DNA of 64,000 nucleotides, taken from the NCBI RefSeq assembly GCF_020382885.2, contig NC_058496.1, positions 24,656,501 to 24,720,500 of the forward strand, read 5' to 3'. Position 1 is the stretch's first letter; each line of letters opens with the position of its first letter. Both the position numbers and the translations under genes were made by a program. The notes under the pieces were generated by a model. The model saw only the letters and a list, made by a program, of their open reading frames with translations, was not told the origin of the DNA and did not search any database. Below are positions 60,007 to 64,000 of the stretch, one piece after another. The DNA is from Scatophagus argus (lineage: Eukaryota; Chordata; Actinopteri; Scatophagidae).

Positions 60007-62978
60007 CCATCAAACAACCATGAAATGGAATGGATGGAGAAAATAAGACCTTGTAACATAACACTGAACATGTGTTTAGTTGCATGTTTTAGATAGATGC
60101 ACTTACATTTCTGATGACTACTCACTCATGTTCCTATCAAGATTGATACATTCTGTGTCTGCAAGAAGAATGTGATGTAGTGTAATGCACAGCATGACAA
60201 TAGCAGTCCCCCTACGCTGACAAATGTATATTTCCTCCTGCTGCTTCAGTTGGATGTATGACCAGCTGCACACTAATGTTCGTGCAGAGTATGACAACAA
60301 CAAGACTGTTGCTGAAGGAAAGTTTCTCTGAGCTAACCATAAATCAGCTGACAATAGCCTGTGGGTTTGGAAATCAATCATGCTTCAGTAGGAAACAAGT
60401 GTGATGTAGAACCAAGAAATGTCCAGCACATCTTGTGTCCAGTAGTTGAACAAACATTTTTTAAAAAAACAGACTATAAACTTTAATTTTGTTGTGCAAC
60501 GCTGTAAGGAGAAAGAAATTACCCTGAATCATTGGAGTCAGTCCTTGAAGGAATATTGGAATGTTCTGAATTTTTAAATGAGTGCAAGAAGAAATAGATG
60601 TGCTTTTCAGCTTTTTTAATTGGCTAACATTTGAGGGAAAAAAGACAAATTATTCAGAAGAAGAATATTTTTGTGTTCAAATGTTTATAGAGCTTGACCA
60701 AGTTATTATTTACTGCTGCCTATTGTGCGATCACTTGTTATGCATTCTGTCCACTTCCAGTATGTTATGTGGCATATCCATGTGGAGAGGCAGATAATAG
60801 GGAAAGGGAATGTACCATCAGTCGTTGTAGCTCACTGGCACATGGAAGACCTTCCTCAGGGAGGAGACAGAGAAGCAAAGGGTCACAGACAAGGAAACAA
60901 AACAAAGCGACTACAGCTGCAAAGAGCGATCCCGCTGGAAGAACAACAGTCAGAGGAGCACTTCACAAATCTGAGCAACAGAGAAAGTGCTGCCTGGAAC
61001 ATGAAAAGTTCAGAGAGCAGGAGGAGAAGCTGAAGTCAATCAGCTGCAACACAGAGCACTGTGTCAATCAGGCACCGGGCAGAACTCATCACCAGTCCAC
61101 TGGCATCCCCACCAGGATGCTCTGTATTGACATGCCTCATGCTGTGCTGTGCTGTGGTTTTCTGTGGCAGGGAGTGTAAAACACGGACCGTAATGTGACA
61201 TGGTAGGTGATGAATCATAATATAACAGGACAGTGACGCTGAGCAGTGACGCTGAGCGGATTGCTGGATACTGGATACCAGTCATAGGAACAAGTGCTGG
61301 TCTAAAGTACATCTTCTAGACTTCAGGGCCGTACTAATGGAGTGATATCAGAAGATTTGCTCTAGACATGTTTTATGTTGTTTATGAAAGCCCAAGATGA
61401 GAGATCGGTTACATGGCACATTATGTGTTTCTTTATTTGGCTGCATTGTCATGGGCCTTTTGTTTGGACTCTGTTAGGACTGGGCAGCCAGCAATCTGCC
61501 ATTGGCTGTCAAAGAAAGCTTTCATCAAATGCACCATTAGGAAGTTTAGACTGCATAAAGCTTAATTGATGATGATGGGGGCTTTGTGATCTGCATCAAT
61601 GCAGATTGGCCCCTTGCAATTTGTGAAGCACATGAAAGAAAAATCAGAAGGAGATGATAGCGACAGTGTCACCCCAAAGAGTTCTCTGTATCTACTCAAC
61701 ATCAGTCAGTTTTAATGAGATACTGTGTGTAATGGAAATGCACATCACACTGCATGAATCTTGCAAACTTAAAAAAGCATCACATTAACCCATTCCAGTG
61801 TAAAACCGTGTGGGTTGTGATACCTGACATGCAGTTAGTAGTCAGCTCAAGATGCGTCAGAGCCTTAGGCCATGGTAATCCATGTTTTCTGCTAAAGAAC
61901 ACGTTTATACAAAGGAATCTGGTTGTGCTGCAAAGGCAGGTTTCCGTTTTGACAGAGGCTTAAGAAATCAACATAATTCCAACATAATACAGATAATAGT
62001 CTTGTATGTAGAAAAAGAAGTGAAAACATAAACAACAGTGAGAGAAAAAACTAGGAGCTGACATTTGTTATGATGACGTTGGTCACAGTGATAGCAAGTT
62101 GAGCTTGATGCCGACACATCATCACATCATTTACATAATTGATACAGAAGCATTGTGTAAAATCATACTAAAGAAATGCCCACACATACCTTAAAATGAG
62201 ACCAGTCTTTCTCCAGAAACTCAGACATGATATCTCTGCCTCAGGGCCTCCGATTGGACATTGACACAAATAAACTGTTTTCAAAGAAAGATTCCAAAAA
62301 GTGTGATCGAAATCAAAAGAGCAGAAGGTGAGACATCCTGCATCTCACTGTCTCAGTGTCAATAACTGAAACTCCAAAGGGCTGGAAAATACAAGAAGAA
62401 GAAGAAGAAGAAAAGAAAGACAAAAAAGGAAAGAAAGGGAAGTTTGGTATTGAGCAAACTGAGCCTCCATGCCAAATGATCCCCAGACACCCCACCTGCC
62501 CCTCTGAGTAGTACTGACTGCTCATGTCAAGCGAACTCACCTTTTGTCTAAAATTACTGGTGCAACACAACATCTTACTTCTCGGATTCAGTCATACAAT
62601 TAATAACAACAACTAAATGTGACCCTTTCAGATTTCATTATAAAAGTGTATAATAATTAAGCACTAGTACATCACAGAGGCAAACGGTTATGCTGATGAC
62701 AGCCTGCAGTCTGTGATTATTTGAGTGAGCCACATTAACACACCTACACTGTCAGCACCTCTGTCACCAGCAGCCCTGATCTTGTAACACTAAGAAAGGA
62801 ATAGTTCAAGTTTCTTAAATAGGATATCATGTGGCATATCCAGCCATCTTCTCTTCCTGTGCTAATATATTTGTGGATGTGAATCTGTTTGATGCAGTCT
62901 AAGTTCGTACATGAACTGCTGTTCTGTTGGAACTTGTTTAAGTAGTAACTCAGATGAATGCATCTTTCCCTTCATTAG

Positions 62979-63078
62979 GATGGCCTTTTGGAAGCCTGGT
63001 CTGCAAAATGAGCGGCATGGTTCAAGGGATCTCTGTGTCAGCATCTGTATTCACTCTGGTCGCTATTGCTGTTGACAG
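62979..63078 (+). CDS. npffr2: Neuropeptide FF receptor 2-like, coding exon 2 (gene continues past window)
   Basis: Completes Gly110, then reads [20 protein letters not shown] and [12 protein letters not shown] with a split arginine at AG|GTATGG. This is extracellular loop 1 and TM3: Cys118 is the conserved disulphide cysteine at the top of TM3, and VDR is the receptor's form of the E/DRY motif. The match to NPFFR2 ([20 protein letters not shown] in mammals) is close. Phases agree with exon 1. The next exon, expected to start with Phe and the CVVYPFKPKLT-like loop 2, is not found before 64000. Confidence 0.94.
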
Positions 63079-64000
63079 GTATGGTGGCTGTATTTTACTG
63101 TTTTACTATTATTGCATAGTATCAAACAACCTTCCCTTTTTGCAGTGCCTTTCACACTTGAATTGTACCTCACAAAATTCTTAGTGTGCGAAAGAAAACC
63201 CAAAACCACCTGGACAGCAATCTTATTAATATTTAGGATAAAATATAAACTCAAACTCAAGGTTCACTTACTTTTTCAGTGATTTTATCTTGTGAAGCTC
63301 CACAAAAGCACTAATGTGAACACAGTCTGAAAATACATTATAAGATTAAAGCTGTGTTCATTCCTACTTGTCAAACAATTTTTATTATTTAGTTTTTTTA
63401 AGTTTTAATTAAAATTTCCACAAAAAAAAAATCCACCCTAAAATTACTTTTTGGAAATTTGAAGTAGTGGTTTGGTGTCTTATTATTTTTCCGCAACAGG
63501 GCACGCAATTGGCCACGTGGACAGAGTATTTTAAGAACATCCCCTACTGGAGTGAAAGATATGGCCTTATGTTCTCATACACTGAGAATCTTTTAATTGA
63601 TTCATTATATTCATTACATTGGATGCAGCTGATCCCAGACATTCTTAGTAAGTGGACCTTGACCTAGCACAGATATGTGTTCCCTGTCAGTGAGTAAACC
63701 TCCCTGCTCAACTTAATACAAATTATGTTTAGAAATGTTCAATCTACATCTGATTCCAGATCTGCATCAAAATACTAATTCTTTTTATTAAAGACATTTA
63801 AACAATTTATGAAAAAATATCTAAAGTGTGCAATCTCATGATGTCAAGAAATCTTGATAAACAAATCTGTGTCAAATCAAGTCACTTGTTCTTTGGTCTG
63901 CTTCAAAGCACTGATAAAGAAAACAATGAGCAGGACTGTTCAGCTTTCTCATCTTCATCTGCTACTTGTCCTATTTTGAACAAATGAATTGAATAAACTG
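63079..64000 (+). other. npffr2: Start of npffr2 intron after coding exon 2
   Basis: The expected next receptor segment (second intracellular loop and TM4) is absent. A frame at about 63499-63649 is open but unlike any receptor part. No repeat is recognised beyond A/T runs. Confidence 0.7.

Larger units (their letters stand above)
56500..62978 (+). other. npffr2: npffr2 intron after coding exon 1
   Basis: A 6479-base intron bounded by GTAAGC and TTCATTAG. It contains two SINE copies (57784-58159, 59642-60006), an AAG run at 62394-62412 and otherwise A+T-rich DNA. A 161-codon frame at 60694-61179 does not resemble a known protein. Confidence 0.85.

Noticed and set aside
60694..61179. 161-codon plus-strand open frame in npffr2 intron 1
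   Set aside because: Lys/Arg/Ser-rich and unlike any known family. There are no flanking splice or promoter signals, and it lies inside the intron of a well-supported gene.
63499..63649. Exon-like segment between CAACAG and a GTAAGT, with a protein-like frame (WTEYFKNIPYWSER)
   Set aside because: It does not match the expected TM4 part of the receptor (which should follow the split Arg with Phe and a YPFKPKLT-like loop) and would break the receptor. Chance splice-like sites are likely.

Overview
The window is nuclear DNA from a teleost fish, probably a percomorph. It has split genes with GT-AG introns, CA/GA microsatellites, repeated copies of a tRNA-derived SINE, a Tc1-like transposon relic and fish-type LTRs. 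I see no prokaryotic features.

Two protein-coding genes, both on the + strand, are supported. The first (5110-25710, 3' UTR to about 28170) is the 3' three quarters of slc4a4, the electrogenic sodium/bicarbonate cotransporter NBCe1. Nineteen exons can be placed to the base. All splice phases fit and they give one open frame of 807 residues, from the end of the cytoplasmic N-domain through the membrane domain to the C-terminus ending HTSC. The 5' exons lie upstream of the window. Skipping the 94-base exon at 21360-21453 shifts the frame of the next exon and joins it to a distal exon at 25602-25710. This gives a second C-terminus of 62 residues ending in the PDZ ligand ETSL, the organisation known for mammalian NBCe1-C.

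The second gene is the start of npffr2, a neuropeptide FF receptor 2-like GPCR. Coding exon 1 (56172-56499) and exon 2 (62979-63078) encode residues 1-143; the rest lies past the right edge. A CpG-rich block at about 49050-49615 ending in a strong splice donor is a good candidate for its promoter and non-coding first exon. Whether this teleost locus is the a or b duplicate of either gene cannot be decided from the window.

Between the genes (about 28.2-49 kb) I see no coding exons. In mammals the order is SLC4A4-GC-NPFFR2, and no GC-like exon was recognised here. The interval holds LTR-like and SINE repeats, simple repeats, LINE-like 3' ends and two inverted repeats. Five copies of one SINE family (two in slc4a4 introns, one intergenic, two in npffr2 intron 1) are each flanked by readable target-site duplications.

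The two genes are neighbours by conserved synteny, not by shared function: NBCe1 moves Na+ with bicarbonate across epithelial and neural membranes, and NPFFR2 is a receptor for RF-amide peptides. The most informative observations are the dual-frame 3' exon of slc4a4, a candidate 21-base in-frame micro-exon at 19971-19991, and the candidate npffr2 promoter.
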